Source of the DNA: Leptobrachium leishanense
Taxonomy: Eukaryota; Chordata; Amphibia; Anura; Megophryidae
Direction of reading: 5' to 3'
Assembly (NCBI GenBank): GCA_009667805.1
Contig: CM019068.1
Coordinates: 5,687,218 to 5,751,217 of the forward strand
DNA length: 64,000 bases
Shown: piece by piece, positions 10,388 through 24,877 of the stretch
How positions within the stretch are numbered: the first letter of the stretch is position 1
Layout of the letters: every line of letters begins with the position of its first letter
The notes under the pieces: model-generated
What the model was told of the DNA's origin: nothing
Seen by the model: the letters and a program-made list of their open reading frames with translations, nothing else
Databases searched by the model: none
Position numbers and translations under genes: made by a program

Positions 10388-11510
10388 CTGCGTGTAGAAT
10401 GAAAGAAAATGTAAGAATATGAAACGTTTGCAAAATCCTTCCAAATAACGAATAGAAAAACGAAACATGGAGACAACAGAAAGGATTTGTCAGAGTTTGG
10501 AGCCAACCCAATACAATGTCTTATCATCAGAGGTTATATGGCACACGCACCTAGAGGAGCACAGACAGAAATCTATCAGTGAGAAGGAAAGCAACCATTA
10601 GGGCGTAAGATAACACGAACCATGGCACAGAGCTTACACTACACTTAATTTTAGACCTTGATGCAAGCTGTAAACTCAACTGTCAGCTAGGGATTAGCCG
10701 AACACCCCTGTGTTCAGTTCGCATTCGAACTCGAACCATTTCAAAATTTCGAGTTCGAACTCGAACACGATCCGAACTCAATGTAAGTCAATGGGACTCG
10801 AACGTTTGATTTTTACAGTGTCCTCCAAGAGGGCATATATGCAAGATATTTGCCATAAAAGGTGTATGGGGTCTGGGTAGTGCCCTGGGGGACAGGAAAC
10901 AAGAACAAAAAGTTTAAAAAAAATTTTTTAAAAGGAACAGTGAGTTTTCCATGAAATAAAGGTTAAAAATAAAAACAAAAAATTTCTTCAAATATCATGC
11001 CTAGGAGGTCCCCATAACCTGCCCGTGAAGTGGCGGATTTCTAGGATGTATAGAAACATTTAAAAACAAAACAATTACATTTCAAATGACGGTAAATGGT
11101 TTTCCTTTAATCTATTCATAAACAACTGCTTGGGGCGGCAGCCTGTATGAACAGAGGAGACATTTTAGGACACGCAGAACAAGTTTAGTGATTTTTTTGG
11201 CTAAATTATTGTGAAACTTATGCAGGCTTTGGATGAAAGTAACAATAGGTGCTTTAAAATTGGGCCTTTAGTGTCGGCAACAGTGCTGTCACACCGTAAC
11301 CCCTCTGTGGTATTGTGGAAGAGTGCAGGGGTGGACCCTGCGGTCAAATATTAAAATGATATGTATCTGGTACAGGCATCAGTGCACCCAAATATTGTGC
11401 CTTTGGTGGCAGCAAGTGCCTTCACAACATAACCCATCTGTGGTATTGTGGTAGAGTGCAGTGGTGGACCCTGCGGTCCAATATTAAAATGATATGAATC
11501 TGGTATAGGC

Positions 11511-14123
11511 TAGGGATGAGCTGTTTGGTTCGATCAGTTCGGAGTTCGAACCAAACTTTGGTCGTTCGAAAGTTTGCGAACTTTAAACTTTTTGGGTGTG
11601 TTCGGTTCGAGTTCGCAAAAAAAATAATTTTGTAAAACGTATAGAAAATGCTTCAAAAAATACTAAAAAATCTAGAAATAAAGAGACTGTTAACTGTAGA
11701 ATATTATAAGCGACGGTTTATTAGATATTGAATTAAAAACTAATGTGTACGTGCAAAGATTCTCAACTCTAAATGACCTGTGTTTTCAAATGTCATAACA
11801 GGTGTTTTTAATCTGGTCTAATCAATTTGATACATTGTAGACTATACTGGGGGGGGTGGGGTGGTGTCTACTTCTGATTGAGATTTGAGAAGTGTTAATT
11901 TCCCTCCTAAAACTTCTAATATGCTGTATTTCACTGCTGTGTGTGTGTGCTCAGCTCATTTTTACCGCTTTCGCTCATCATGTTTAAACGCGATTTTGAA
12001 GCCACATTTTGTTAAATGACCGACATGTTAGATATCGTTCTTTCCGGCAGACTCCACAGATTCATAATATATCATTTTTATATGTATAAGTCCTGTCCTG
12101 GCTGTATATTATGAAAACAATGCAATAAAAATTGAATTTTTAATCATCTGCAGTATGTAAAGTGTTGTTTTTTTTCACATTTTAGCACATGAGCATTTGC
12201 AGTTATGTTTTCTATGGGGTGCGCTTGTACAAAAATTAGAAATGGGGACTTGTTACATTTTGTGGGGGGAATTACGTGATTTATAGCAAACACACCCCAT
12301 AGAAAAAAATCATTAGTGCATCATCGTTCACATTATAATTGCAATGTGAACAATATTGCTGCATTAATAAAAATAACACACAAAAAAATACATGTTTTTA
12401 TTTTCTTTTTTCTTTTTTTTACTTTATACCTGGTCATGTTTGGTATCATTCGAAAGGCCATGCTCAGGCCTTTCGATTGACACCCTCCATGACCCACTAG
12501 ATGCCTGGAGATATCGGGATTCAAATGAACCCCCTATCTCCACCAGGGGATTGGCCTGGGCAATATATATACGCATGATGTGAGCTGGCCTGGGCAATAT
12601 ATATATATATATACGCATGATGAAAATTTGCAAAGGATAAGGCACGCAAAGTGAAATTTTGATGTGTCTGAAATTGAAACTTACGTGACAACTCTTTTTT
12701 TTTTCTCATTAATTTACATTTGTTCAATACAGTTAATTTTAATTTGTTTAATAAAGTTAATTTAAAATGGTTTAATACAGTTTATTTATATTTATTTTAC
12801 CTTTACTATTGGTGCTTTTCAAACTTTATTCTTAAGTAAAAAGAAATTTAGCAGTTTCATGTTGTGTCGTTTTTTTTTTTTCGGGGGGTGCAAGTAGCTG
12901 GTCTTGCCTAGAGCGCAAAATAGTCTAGTACCGGCCCTGACCACATGATTCACCCCTGCACTCTTCCACAATACCACAGAGGGTTTACCGTATGAAGGCA
13001 CTTGCTGGCCTGGCACCAAAGGCACAATATTTGGCTGCACTGCCACTGACGCCTGTATCAGATTCATATCCTCAGAGGGGTGAGACTGTGTGACGGCACT
13101 GTTGCCGACGCTAAAGGCCCAATTTTAGGCTAGGGTCAAACAAACGCATTTTTCGCAGCGAACGTCAAAGTGCGTCTGAACGCATTGAGGTGTTTTTTCA
13201 CGGAAAGCGCTTAAACGATCATACGATGCGCATTTTTGTGCGTGATTTTTTACAGATCCAAACCAGGAAACTTTGGGTGTCTGGACGTTATGTTGGCCGG
13301 ACATGAGCAGTGTCTGACGTCTCCTAATCACGCACACACGCCTCTATGCGGACACAGCGCACTCTGTACGTCAGTACTAGCGGTTCAGCGTTCTCGAAAA
13401 AATGCGGTCATTCTCCACTTGCGTTGCGCAGCCGGACTTTCGTGCGGCCACCCTCTGTATATTGGCCGTCATTGCGTGTCATTTGCTGCTTGTGCGGCCG
13501 TGATTAATTGCGCCTAAACGCACGTTAAAAGTGCGCTAGTCTGACCCCAGCCTTAAAGCACCTATTGTTACTTTCATCCAAAGCCTGCATAAGTTTCACA
13601 ATAATTTAGCCAAAAAAATCAGTAAACTTTTTCTGCGTGTCCGAAAATGTCTCCTCTTTTCATACAGGCTGCCGCCCCAAGCAGTTGTTTATGGATAGAT
13701 TAAAGGAAAAGCATTTACCGTCATTTGAAAAGTATTTTTTTTGTTTTTAAGTGTTTCTATACATCCTACAAATCCGCCACTTCACGGGCAGGTTATGGGG
13801 ACCTCCTAGGCACGATATTTGAAGGAATTTTTCGTTTTTATTTTTAACCCTTATTTCATGGAAAACTCACTGTCCCTTTAAAAACGTTTTTTTAAAAACT
13901 TTTTGTCCTTGTTTCCTGTCCCCCAGGGCACTACCCGGACCCCCATACACCTTTAATGGCAAATATCTTGCATATATGCCCTCTTGCAGGGCACTCTAAA
14001 AATCGAATTTTCAGCCCCATTGACTTGTATTGAGTTCGAGTTCGGGTTCGGGTTCAGATTCGAACATTTGGAAAGTTCGGGTTCGAATAGGAACCGAACT
14101 CGGGCATGTTCGGCTCATCCCTA
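11511..14123. mobile_element. hAT element B, inverted and nested in A
   Basis: Starts TAGGGATGAGCTGTTTGGTT and ends with the complement of TAGGGATGAGCCGAACATGC, the reverse of A. Flanks are GTATAGGC (11503-11510) and GTATAGGA (14124-14131), 7 of 8 identical. The interior carries the A/T-rich core shared with elements D, F and the hairpin element (about 11930-12540), a piece of A's own internal repeat near 12950-13060, and a Harbinger-like MITE. Open frames inside are short and unrelated to transposase. Confidence 0.85.
13128..13552. mobile_element. PIF/Harbinger-like MITE, copy 1
   Basis: Terminal repeats are GGCTAGGGTCAAAC and the complement of GGCTGGGGTCAGAC, with a 3-bp TTA duplication at 13125-13127 and 13553-13555. 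The empty site is visible: the equivalent sequence in element A (near 11245-11265, inverted) runs straight through as caattttaaagcacc in complement. A TWA duplication is the signature of PIF/Harbinger elements. The interior is CpG-rich with palindromic acg/cgt words and no long frame. A second copy is at 25539-25945. Confidence 0.82.
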
Positions 14124-15229
14124 GTATAGGAGTCAGTGTCAGTGCACCCAAATATTGTGCCTTTGGTGGCAGCAAGTGCCTTCACACCGTAACCCCACTG
14201 AGGTATTGTGGAAGAGTGCAGTGGTGGAGGTTTTGGTAATCCAGAAGAGATCCCTGATCTATTCAGTTACATCAGCAGCTATAACAAAACCAGGTCAGCA
14301 ATGTTTAGGCACTTGTACATGGTGAGAATCAGCGCACACCAGTAGCAACAGGAAGCAAACAGAACAGGTAGGGAATACACAGAGAATAGTCAAATGGCAG
14401 GCAAAGTCGGCAACAAATTGGGTCCTCAGAACAAGCAGGGTCAGTAACAAGTATACAAACTGATTCGGTAAGCTAGTGATGCGGGAATAAAGGCTGAGAC
14501 ACACTGAGCATGTAGCGACGCACAGCGTAGCGAAGAGAAGCAAACATTTTTCAGGCTTTGACTTCACTCCGCTCCGCCTCGCAGCGTGTCTGCACTGCAT
14601 TACGTTTGCTTCTCACCGCACTGGACAGGAATCCACTAACTAAATTAAAATGTACACAAAAACATTTCATTTTCTCAAAGCACATGTTATATAGGCAAAA
14701 AAAAGTTTCTACTGAATAAAATACATCAAAAATTACTGTTAATTTAATAGGAATAGTATAAAAATATAAAAAAAAGTAACTCCTGATCATATATATTATA
14801 GGGACACGGAGCGCTGTGTATAGAGTAGGGATGCATTGATACCACCAGGGCCGGCAATAGTGTACTGCCTTACTGTCCTGGCTTGCTGTCAGTGTGAGGG
14901 GCGGAAAAATTCTGTTTTTAAAATAGTGGAAGCGGAGCTATGAATGATCTTCAGACATCAAGCAGGGGCCCAGCCACGCACTCTCAAAGCGATGCAGTGT
15001 GTCTGCCTCAGTCCCACATTCTAAACATGAGCAGCCACGCTGCATAATTTGGCCCCGCCCCCTCACGTGACACGCATAGCCAGGGCACGCAGCAGCAGAA
15101 AAGCCTGGAGGACAAACCCAAAGCTTAGGGTGCGGCCCTGCAGCAGAGTCAGCCTGCGCGCTTCCACTGTAATGTGAAGGAGGACTGGGCAGAGAGGCCG
15201 AGAGAAGATTTTTAAAAGGTTTGAATAAA

Positions 15230-15650
15230 ATGAGGAAGGGGTGTGTGTGTGTGTGTAATGTTCTGCTGGGGGGGTGTAATGTTCTGCGGGGGGGTGTAAT
15301 GTTTTGCTGGGAGGGGTAATGTTCTGCTGGGGGTATAATATTTTGCTGGGGGTAATGTTCTGCTCGGGGTGTAATGTTCTGCTCGGGGTGTAATGTTCTG
15401 CTGGGGGGTGTAATATTTTGCTGGGGGGGTAATGTTTTGCTGGGGGTTGTGTGTGTCTAATGTTCTGCTGGGGGTGTAATGTTCTGCTGGGGGTGTGTGT
15501 GTGTGTGTGTAATGTTCTGCTGGGGGGGGTGTAATGATCTGCTGGGGGGGTGTAATGTTTTGCTGGGGGGGTAATGTTTTGCTGGGGGTGTAATGTTCTG
15601 CTGGGGAGGTGTGTGTGTAATGTTCTGCTGGGTGGTTTGAGTAAACTGAT
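15230..15650. repeat. G-rich minisatellite, unit about 16-22 bp
   Basis: Repeats of gtaatgttctgctgggggtg with variable G-runs of 4 to 7 and interspersed (gt)n tracts. The plus strand has dozens of G-runs, so quadruplex formation is possible. On the minus strand it reads as a proline/threonine/histidine-rich frame that I treat as an artefact. It lies inside hAT element A. Confidence 0.8.
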
Positions 15651-16462
15651 ATCGGTACATTACTGTGAGGTTTATTGTTGTGGAGCTCTGGGATACAGTA
15701 ATGGGCAGTGTGCATGAGTGTGAGTTTTATTGCTGTGGAGCTCTGTGATACGCGCATAAACACCACACATTACTGTGAGTTTTATTGCTGTGGAGCTCTG
15801 TGATACGCTATATGAAATGAATTTAAGGGTGGGAGGGGGTGAAAGTAATTAAAGGGGAAAAATGAATTAAGGGGGAGTGAATTGAATTAGAGGACGAGGA
15901 CCCTGCTGCCAGTCTGCTTCTGGAGACCTGGAGTCAGACAGTGGAGCACAGCAACAGAGTGAGAGTGGTAGTTAGCAGGATCACAGGGAAACACTGGGAG
16001 TGGCAGGCAGTTTGAAATATGTGGGTATATTGACACAGCAAGACCAGGGTGCACCACCAGGTCACATTGCAAGTTTGTGCAGTGCCTGGTGCCCCTCCTA
16101 TGTCACATTGCCAAAGGAGGGGACCACACACTCTGTAGATTGGCCCTGTGGCACAGGAGGGGCACCAGGCACAGCATAGATTGGCAATGCGTGAGGACAC
16201 CAAACACTCCCGATTGGCATGGCACGGATTGGGTGGAGGGGGGCACCAAAACGCAACTTCGCCTGAGTAAACAAAAATGCTTGCAGCGGCCCTGGATACC
16301 ACACACAGACATATACGTACATATCAACACGCAGACCTATATATATACGTATAGATCAACACGCAGATATATATATACACCCACCCACAGACCTCAGACC
16401 ATATATACACATACACACATGGGGGGTGGCATGTGGACAATCTTAACTAAATGCGCCCCCTT

Positions 16463-16581
16463 CCCCAATTTGGCTGATCCCTCCAGAAGAAATGCTGAAC
16501 CCAACAGAGCAGAGAATATATATATTATTCTCTGCTCTATCGGGTTCAACATTTCTTCTGAAGGGATCAGCCAAATTGGGG
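16463..16581. repeat. Near-perfect inverted repeat, arms about 57 bp
   Basis: Left arm begins ccccaatttggctgatccct and reaches gagcagagaata. The right arm is its complement, ending gatcagccaaattgggg, with a loop of a few bases of tatat and only a few mismatches. Neither arm has a gene. It could be a foldback MITE or a palindromic accident within element A. Confidence 0.8.
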
Positions 16582-16668
16582 GGGGGGGGCAATTAGTTGC
16601 CAAAATATGTGTGTAATACAAGTCTGGATATATATTATAAGGATATAGATAGATATCTTATCTATATA

Positions 16669-18285
<1,617 letters not shown>

Positions 18286-19299
18286 TATATATATCATACC
18301 TGCCCTTACCTTCCCCTATAAATTTGCTAAAAAATATACACACAAAATAACCAAACCACTGCCTGACACCCCGCGCAGCCCACGTGACACCCCCCCCCCT
18401 CTATCTGGCTGAATGTATCTAATATATATAGTTAAATACATTCAGCAAGGTAGAGAAAGAAAAGAAAAAGGTTTTATTTTATGTTTCCGGGGACATTTAA
18501 AAATGTCCTCAGATCTTATTTTTTTTAGAAATGTGTCACCCTACCTTAGCCTGGTGGTCAGTGGGGGCTCCCTGGATCCTGGTTGTGGGGGGGTCTGCCG
18601 TGGCCGCAGGTGCAGTGGCTCCCTCCCTGCGCCGCCTGTCTCTTCCACATGCACCCAGGCGGCTAGCCTGCACAGTCGCAGCTCTGTCATCCGGCAGCCG
18701 CATGCTCCTCAAGAGGATCCTTGGGAGGCCCGGCAGGATGCCCTCTACAGTGCCTGATTAGAGGGCCGTGTCTGCCTGATGTTTTAGTAACAAGAATGTT
18801 TTATCCCATAGGCTTCAATGTTAAATATATTCCCGTTTTAATTCAATATCTAATGAACCACTGCTTATAAAATTCTGCATTAAAGAGTCTCTTTATTTAT
18901 AGATTTTTTAGTATTTTTTAAGCATTTTTTATACTTTTTTCAAATTATTTTTTTAATCTTTTTTTCGAACTTTTGGCGAATGTCCCGAAAAGTTAAAAGT
19001 TTGCGAACTTTCGAATGGCCAATGTTCGAATCGAACTCTGAACCGATCGAACCGAACAGCTCATCCCTACTGTCAGCCTCTCAGCCTGTAGTCACCCAGC
19101 TGGTTTCCACCATCCATGAGCTTGGAGAATAAAAGCAACCAATGTGCTGACATCATATAATAACAAATAGGTGTATGGTGTGACTACAACAAACCCCAAC
19201 CAACATCAGGTGAGTGGATCCCACCATATGCCATGATAATATGCTAGAAAAGACAACAGTCCTGTGAGATCATTCCAAATAATCAGAAACCGGAGATTA

Positions 19300-20330
19300 A
19301 ATGTGTGGCTCGTAATGTGACGTCAGACGGAGATTAATCATGTGACTCGTAATGTGACGTCAGACGGCGATTAATCGTGTGGCTCGTAATGTGACATCAG
19401 ACGGAGATTAATTGTGTGACTCGTAATGTGAAGTCAGACGGAGATTAAATGTGTGACTCGTAATGTGACATCAGACGGACATTAGTCGTGTGGCTCGTAA
19501 TGTGACGTCAGACGGAGATTAATCGTGTGACTTGTAATGTGAGGTCAAACTAAGATTAATCGTGTGACTCGTAATGTGAGGTCAAACTGAGATTAATCGT
19601 GTGACTTGTAATGCGACGTTAGACGGAGATTAATCGTGTGACTCGTAATGTCTCGTCCAACTGAGATTAATCGTGTGGCTCGTAATGTGATGTCAGACGG
19701 AGATTAATCGTGTGACTCGTAATGTGAGATTAATCGTGTGACTCGTAATGCGACGTTAGACGGAGATTAATCGTGTGACTCATAATGTGACGTCCAACTG
19801 AGATTTAATCGTGTGGCTCGTAATGTGATGTCAGATGGAGATTAATCGTGTGGCGCGTAATGTGATGTCAGACGGAGATTAATCGTGTGACTCATAATGT
19901 GAGGTCAAACTGAGATTAATCGTGTGACTCGTAATGTGACGTCAGACTGAGATTAATCGTGTGACTCGTAATGTGACGTCAGATGGAGATTAATCGTGTG
20001 ACTCGTAATGTGAGGTCAAACTGAGATTAATCTTGTGACTTGTAATGCGACGTTAGACGGAGATTAATCGTGTGACTCGTAATGTCACGTCCAACTGAGA
20101 TTAATCGTGTGACTCGTAATGTGACGTCCAACTGAGATTAATCGTGTGGCTCGTAATGTGACGTCAGACGGAGATTAATCATGTGACTCATAATGTGACG
20201 TCAAACTGAGATTAATCGTGTGACTCGTAATGTGACGTCATATGGAGAGTAATCACGTGACTAGTAATGTGATGTCAGACTGAGATTAATCGTGTGACTC
20301 ATAATGTGATGTCAGACGGAGATTAAATAA
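19300..20330. repeat. 37-bp minisatellite carrying TGACGTCA octamers
   Basis: About 27 imperfect units of gtgtgactcgtaatgtgacg plus tcagacggagattaatc. About eight units contain the exact palindrome TGACGTCA, the consensus cAMP-response element bound by CREB/ATF proteins. Other units have one-base variants such as TGATGTCA, TGAGGTCA or TGACGTCC. The array ends about 70 bp from the donor of exon 9, so it is intronic. Whether any factor binds is unknown. Confidence 0.85.
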
Positions 20331-20399
20331 AGACTATATAGAAGATAAAATATATAAAAAGCTGCCGTTTTGTTGGAAAACTGAAAGCTTAGCCCACAC

Positions 20400-20514
20400 C
20401 TGTTCCTTCTTCTGTGACCGTGGCCGTTGCTTGAAGATGCCTGTAGACACTTCTCCTTGTGAGTTCTGGAGTCTCAGTCTTCACTTCTCCCGACGAGCAG
20501 CCGGATTTGTCCAA
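20400..20514 (-). CDS. A2M-family gene, exon 9 (MG3)
   Basis: A 115-nt exon. The acceptor is tttatatcatcag and the donor gtgtgg. It encodes LDKSGCSSGEVKTETPELTR then VYRHLQATATVTEEGT and one extra base. In A2M the equivalent is LNSHGCFYQQVKTKVFQLKR...AQIQEEGT. The GC and VKT positions and the EEGTG end are conserved. It starts in phase 0 after exon 8 and ends in phase 1, joining exon 10. Confidence 0.9.
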
Positions 20515-20867
20515 CTGATGATATAAACAGGAGTTAGTATCGATGCAATCGCTGCAATCACACAAACACAGCGAGCTCTGTGCACCATAATGTGAGGTCG
20601 AAGGTTTGGGTCTCACAGTCGTATTATCTCTGCAACGTTCTAATGACTGAGCATTAATAGTAATTATAATCTGTTGAGTCTGCTGCGGAAATGAGAGGTT
20701 GTTCAATGAAGTCTCTTCCCTGGACCCAGTGATCATTCCTTGAGAAGCTGAAGGCTCCTCTCAAGCTTCACAGGAGAAGGTATGAGCCTGCATTTAATAT
20801 GACGCGTCTCATGATTAAAGTGCTTTTGAGTTTGTAGCGTGGATTGGGTGCTGCGACCATTTCTTAT

Positions 20868-21140
20868 TTACACTTACAGCATTTATATAGAGCCAACAGA
20901 ATCTGCAGCGCTTTACATTGAGGAAGCAAAACCATGAGGCATCATAAACCATGATACCTGGGAAGAGTCAATGCTGCCTTTAGGATAACTGTCCTGCAAA
21001 TACAGCACTTTATTTAGGTGGTCAGCCAGACACCCCGTGAGTTTACAATCAAAGGGGCTAAAGTAAGTGAGAGAAATGAGAGCAGAGGGAAGGTGAAGCT
21101 GGTGGCCAAGAGAATACAGCAGGGATTGCACGGGAAGGAC
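20868..21140 (+). repeat. Dispersed repeat (catttatatagagccaacag family)
   Basis: Contains catttatatagagccaacag, atctgcagcgctttacattg and, 120 bp on, ccccgtgagtttacaatcaa. From memory, the pair of phrases is a very common dispersed repeat in amphibian and fish genomes. No gene. Boundaries are approximate. Confidence 0.55.
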
Positions 21141-22194
21141 CAGAGGCTTATGCTACCAAAGGCTAATCAGAGAAAGAAATGGAAGCAGCTGGAAGGGAGA
21201 GATATCATTTTAGGACAAGGACCTGCTGAGAGGGAGGTTGGAGGGGGAGGTTGGAGGTGGAGCTGGAATGCAGTGATGGAATGATGGCAGTGGATGGTGT
21301 GCCATATGGGGAAAGAGAGACCGATGTCAGGAGAGGGGGAGTTATATGCAATGTAATTATGACATGGGAAGAGATAGAGAAGCTGATAGAAGGTGAGAGA
21401 GTCTTCTCTTCATTCCTCTTGGTGTCTATATGTACAGTGGTCCAAGTCAAGGAGCACAACTGACTTAAAAGAACTCACACACATTCAGTCTCGGTACAAT
21501 TTCTGTCTTACGATGATAGATTGTGCAAGAAAGCCACGAAGACGTGTTTAAAGTAAGGAATTCTGTGCTATGTGAAAACCTGGCCCAGGCAGAACTAACT
21601 GAAACCATAAAGGGTTATTCAGAGAGAATCGAAAAGTTACCACACGATTCCTAGTTCGCCGACCCTGCGTTGTATTTAGCAAGCACCGCAGGGCCCTCAT
21701 AGTGCAGGGAAAACTCACCGCTAACCCGCCGAACACTCGCCGAACACTTACTCAGGAGCCGCCAATCACAGCGCAGAACAGCTGCCGGAAAAACCTGACA
21801 AGCTGACGAATGGGTAAAAAAAAAAAGTATGTTTGAAAGTGTCAAAATTTAAACGCTGTTTGCAAAAAAAACTACTGAGCGAAAATGCCTGGAATTTACA
21901 TATAAAATCCAATGAATGATAATAAAAAGGTCTGTTACAGAAAAAATAAAAAAGTATTTTGAAAAAAAAAAGAAAGGAAGAAAAATTGCCAAGAAAATTC
22001 CGAAAAATGCCTAAAAGATTCTTAAAAGTCTATAAATAAAGAGTTTATTAGATATTGAACAAAAACGGGATTATTTTATACATTGAAACCTATGGGATTC
22101 GCCTGAATAAACCTGTCGAATGAAACCACTGAACATTTCACTGACATTTCTTTGCTGTTCAATGTAAATAGATTAACCATTGCTTCTCTATGGG

Positions 22195-22405
22195 GGGATT
22201 TCACTGCCGCCGAACAGGCACCGTATTTCACGGCCGCCGAACAGCACCGTATTTCACTGCTGCTGAACAGCACCATATTTCACTGCCGCCGAACAGCACC
22301 GTATTTCACTGCTGCCGAACAGGCACCATATTTCACTGCCGCCGAACAGCACTGTATTTCACTGCCACCGAACAGCACCGTATTTCACTGCCGTCGAATA
22401 GCACT
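22195..22405. repeat. 26-bp minisatellite, block 1
   Basis: Units of gaacagcaccgtatttcact plus gccgcc, about 8 copies. The same unit resumes at 24878, suggesting one array split by inserted DNA at 22406-24877. Confidence 0.85.
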
Positions 22406-22980
22406 TGTCACAAACGGGCATCATTTTCTGCAAAGCAGTGTGTAAGATTTTAAACACAGAATTGGTGTTTTTTTTTTCTCTGGTCTTCTGCAACGGAGTT
22501 TGCAAAGCAAAAGGCCACTGTTTTTTTTTAACCCTCTTATCTGATCTGCTCTCTGGAGCTGAATGGAAACTTGAGACATGAACCAAATGGTTGGTGGTTG
22601 GTTGGGGGTTGGTGGGGATGTGGGACAACTAACCAGCATTCCCTGTACACTGGGTATTTCTCCAAAACACTGGGTCGAGTGAACATCTAAGAATCTTTCT
22701 GGGACATCTGAAATCTGGAATACCCATAGAAGCAACCTAATGCAAGATTTTTCAGGGTTTTCTATGTAAGTCCCATTTTATTTCAAGAACTGTATTTGCA
22801 TGTTTTCATATTTTGTATGTGATACTGGCACTTTGTAAAGTTTGTATTCATTTCCATTAAAACTTAAAACCCAGTACTGTCTGCTCTAGATAAATTCATG
22901 CTTTGCGAATGCAATTACTTAGGTATCGCTACTGTAATATTTAGCATTTGGTGTGTGTATGTAATATATATATATATATA

Positions 22981-24594
22981 CAGTCGTGTTCAAAATTATT
23001 CAACCCCCACTGAAATTGAGTGTTTTGGCCAGTTTGACATTGATTTTGATCATTCAGTCATCTTGCTTACAATTAAATCAAAGAGACACGTGTAGGTCAG
23101 ACAAATATAACATAACATTTATAATGAAATAACCACAAATGTCTTTTCTGTGCTCACATCATTATCAGTTTTATTCAACCCCCAAGTGACATTCAATCTT
23201 AGTACTTAGTACAACATCCTTTTACAGTTATAACAGCTTTTAAACGTGAAGCATAGCTTGACACAAGTGTCTTGCAGCGATCTACGGGTATCTTCGCCCA
23301 TTCGTCATGGGCAAAAGCCTCCAGTTCAGTCACATTCTTAGGCTTGCGCACTGCAACTGCTTTCTTTAAGTCCCACCAGAGGTTCTCAATCGGATTTAAG
23401 TCAGATGACTGCAATGGCCACTCCAAAATGTTCCAGCCTTTAATCTGCAACCATGCTCTAGTGGACTTGGAGGTATGCTTGGGATCATTGTCCTGTTGAA
23501 AGGTCCAACGTCTCCCAAGCCTCAGGTTTGTGATGGACTGCATCACATTGTCATCCAATATCTCCTGGTACTGAAGAGAATTCATGGTACCTTGCACACG
23601 CTGAAGCTTCCCTGTACCTGCAGAAGCAAAACAGCCCCAAGACATGATTGACCCCCACCATGCTTCACAGTAGGCAAGGTGTTCTTTTCTTATTTGGCCT
23701 TGTTTTTCCTCCTCCAAACATAGCGTTGATCCATGGGCCCAAACAGTTCTAATTTTGTTTCATCAGTCCACAGAACACTATCCCAAAACTTCTGTGGTTT
23801 GTCCACATGACTTTTGGCATACTGCAGTAGACTCTTCTTATTCTTTGGAGACAGCAAGGGGGTGCGCCTGGGAGTTCTGGCATGGAGGCCTTCATTACGC
23901 AGTGTGCGCCATATTGTCTGAGCTGAAACTTCAGTACCCACATCTGACAAATCTTTTCTCAGTTCCTCAGCAGTCACACGGGGACTTTTCTCCACTCTAC
24001 GCTTCAGGTATCGAACAGCAGTCGAAGTCAGCATCTTCTTTCTGCCACGACCAGGTAGCGTTTCAACAGTGCCCTTTGCCTTGAATTTGCGACTGATGCT
24101 TCCTATGGTCTCTCTTGGTATGTTTAACATCTTTGCAATCTTCTTATAGCCATTGCCCTTCCTGTGAAGAGTAATCACCTCTTCTCTTGTCTTCCTGGAC
24201 CATTCTCTTGACTTCACCATGTTTGTAACCACACCAGTAAATGTCTAGAAGGAGCTGAGTATCAGTCATTTTAAAGCTGCCTAATTGGTGCTTATTATGC
24301 TTTATTGCTGCTCCGTGACATCCACAGGTGTTTTCAATACCTGATTGAAAACACTTGAATGAACCTCTGTTCTTCAGAGTGGTAGTCTTTAAGGGGTTGA
24401 ATAATTGTATCAATGAAGAACTCACAAAAGAAACATTTACTACTGTATTACAAAACCAATTGATGTCATTTTAGTTGCATATGGTTCTTTAAAAAGTCCT
24501 TGTAGGATTTCATTCTGAATACAATTACAAATGTACACTAAATTCCCTAAAACCCTTTACAGCATTGGGGGTTGAATAATTTTGAACACAACTG
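22981..24594 (-). mobile_element. Tc1/mariner element, copy 2, defective
   Basis: Ends CAGTCGTGTTCAAAATTATT and complement of CAGTTGTGTTCAAAATTATT, inside a (TA)n tract. Length is 1614 bp. It is nearly identical to copy 1 at 16669-18285, so both come from one active family. Confidence 0.92.
23199..24232 (-). pseudogene. Tc1-type transposase pseudogene
   Basis: The frame opens at 24232 and gives a normal N-terminus, including the intact helix-turn-helix segment RETIGSISRKFKAKG that copy 1 has lost. It hits a TAA stop near 23695, just after the [11 protein letters not shown] catalytic block. A one-base deletion in a G-run near 23655 shifts the frame, and the rest ([23 protein letters not shown]) continues to 23199 in another frame. 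The DD34E residues survive in pieces. Confidence 0.9.
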
Positions 24595-24877
24595 TATATA
24601 TATATCTATATAGGCTGTATATGGTTGTGCTCCTGGATTGGGGTGGTATACAGCTAGTGGGGTTTCGAGAGTGCCCTATTACTTTCGTGGTGGCAGTGTA
24701 TACATTCGGAAGGGTGGGTACGGTGTAAGGGGGTTGGGTTGGCATAACCTGGGGCCCTTTGAGCGGGTAGAGTTAATAAATCAAGAGGCTTGGAGCTGTA
24801 TCCCCTTGTATGCTCCCCTTCCGCACGTCACGGCAAGGTAGGTAGTTAACTAGTTTAGCTATCTTTTTCCTTCCGTG

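Noticed and set aside
15212..15766. Minus-strand proline/threonine/histidine-rich frame (184 codons)
   Set aside because: Product of the G-rich minisatellite; low complexity and no start context.
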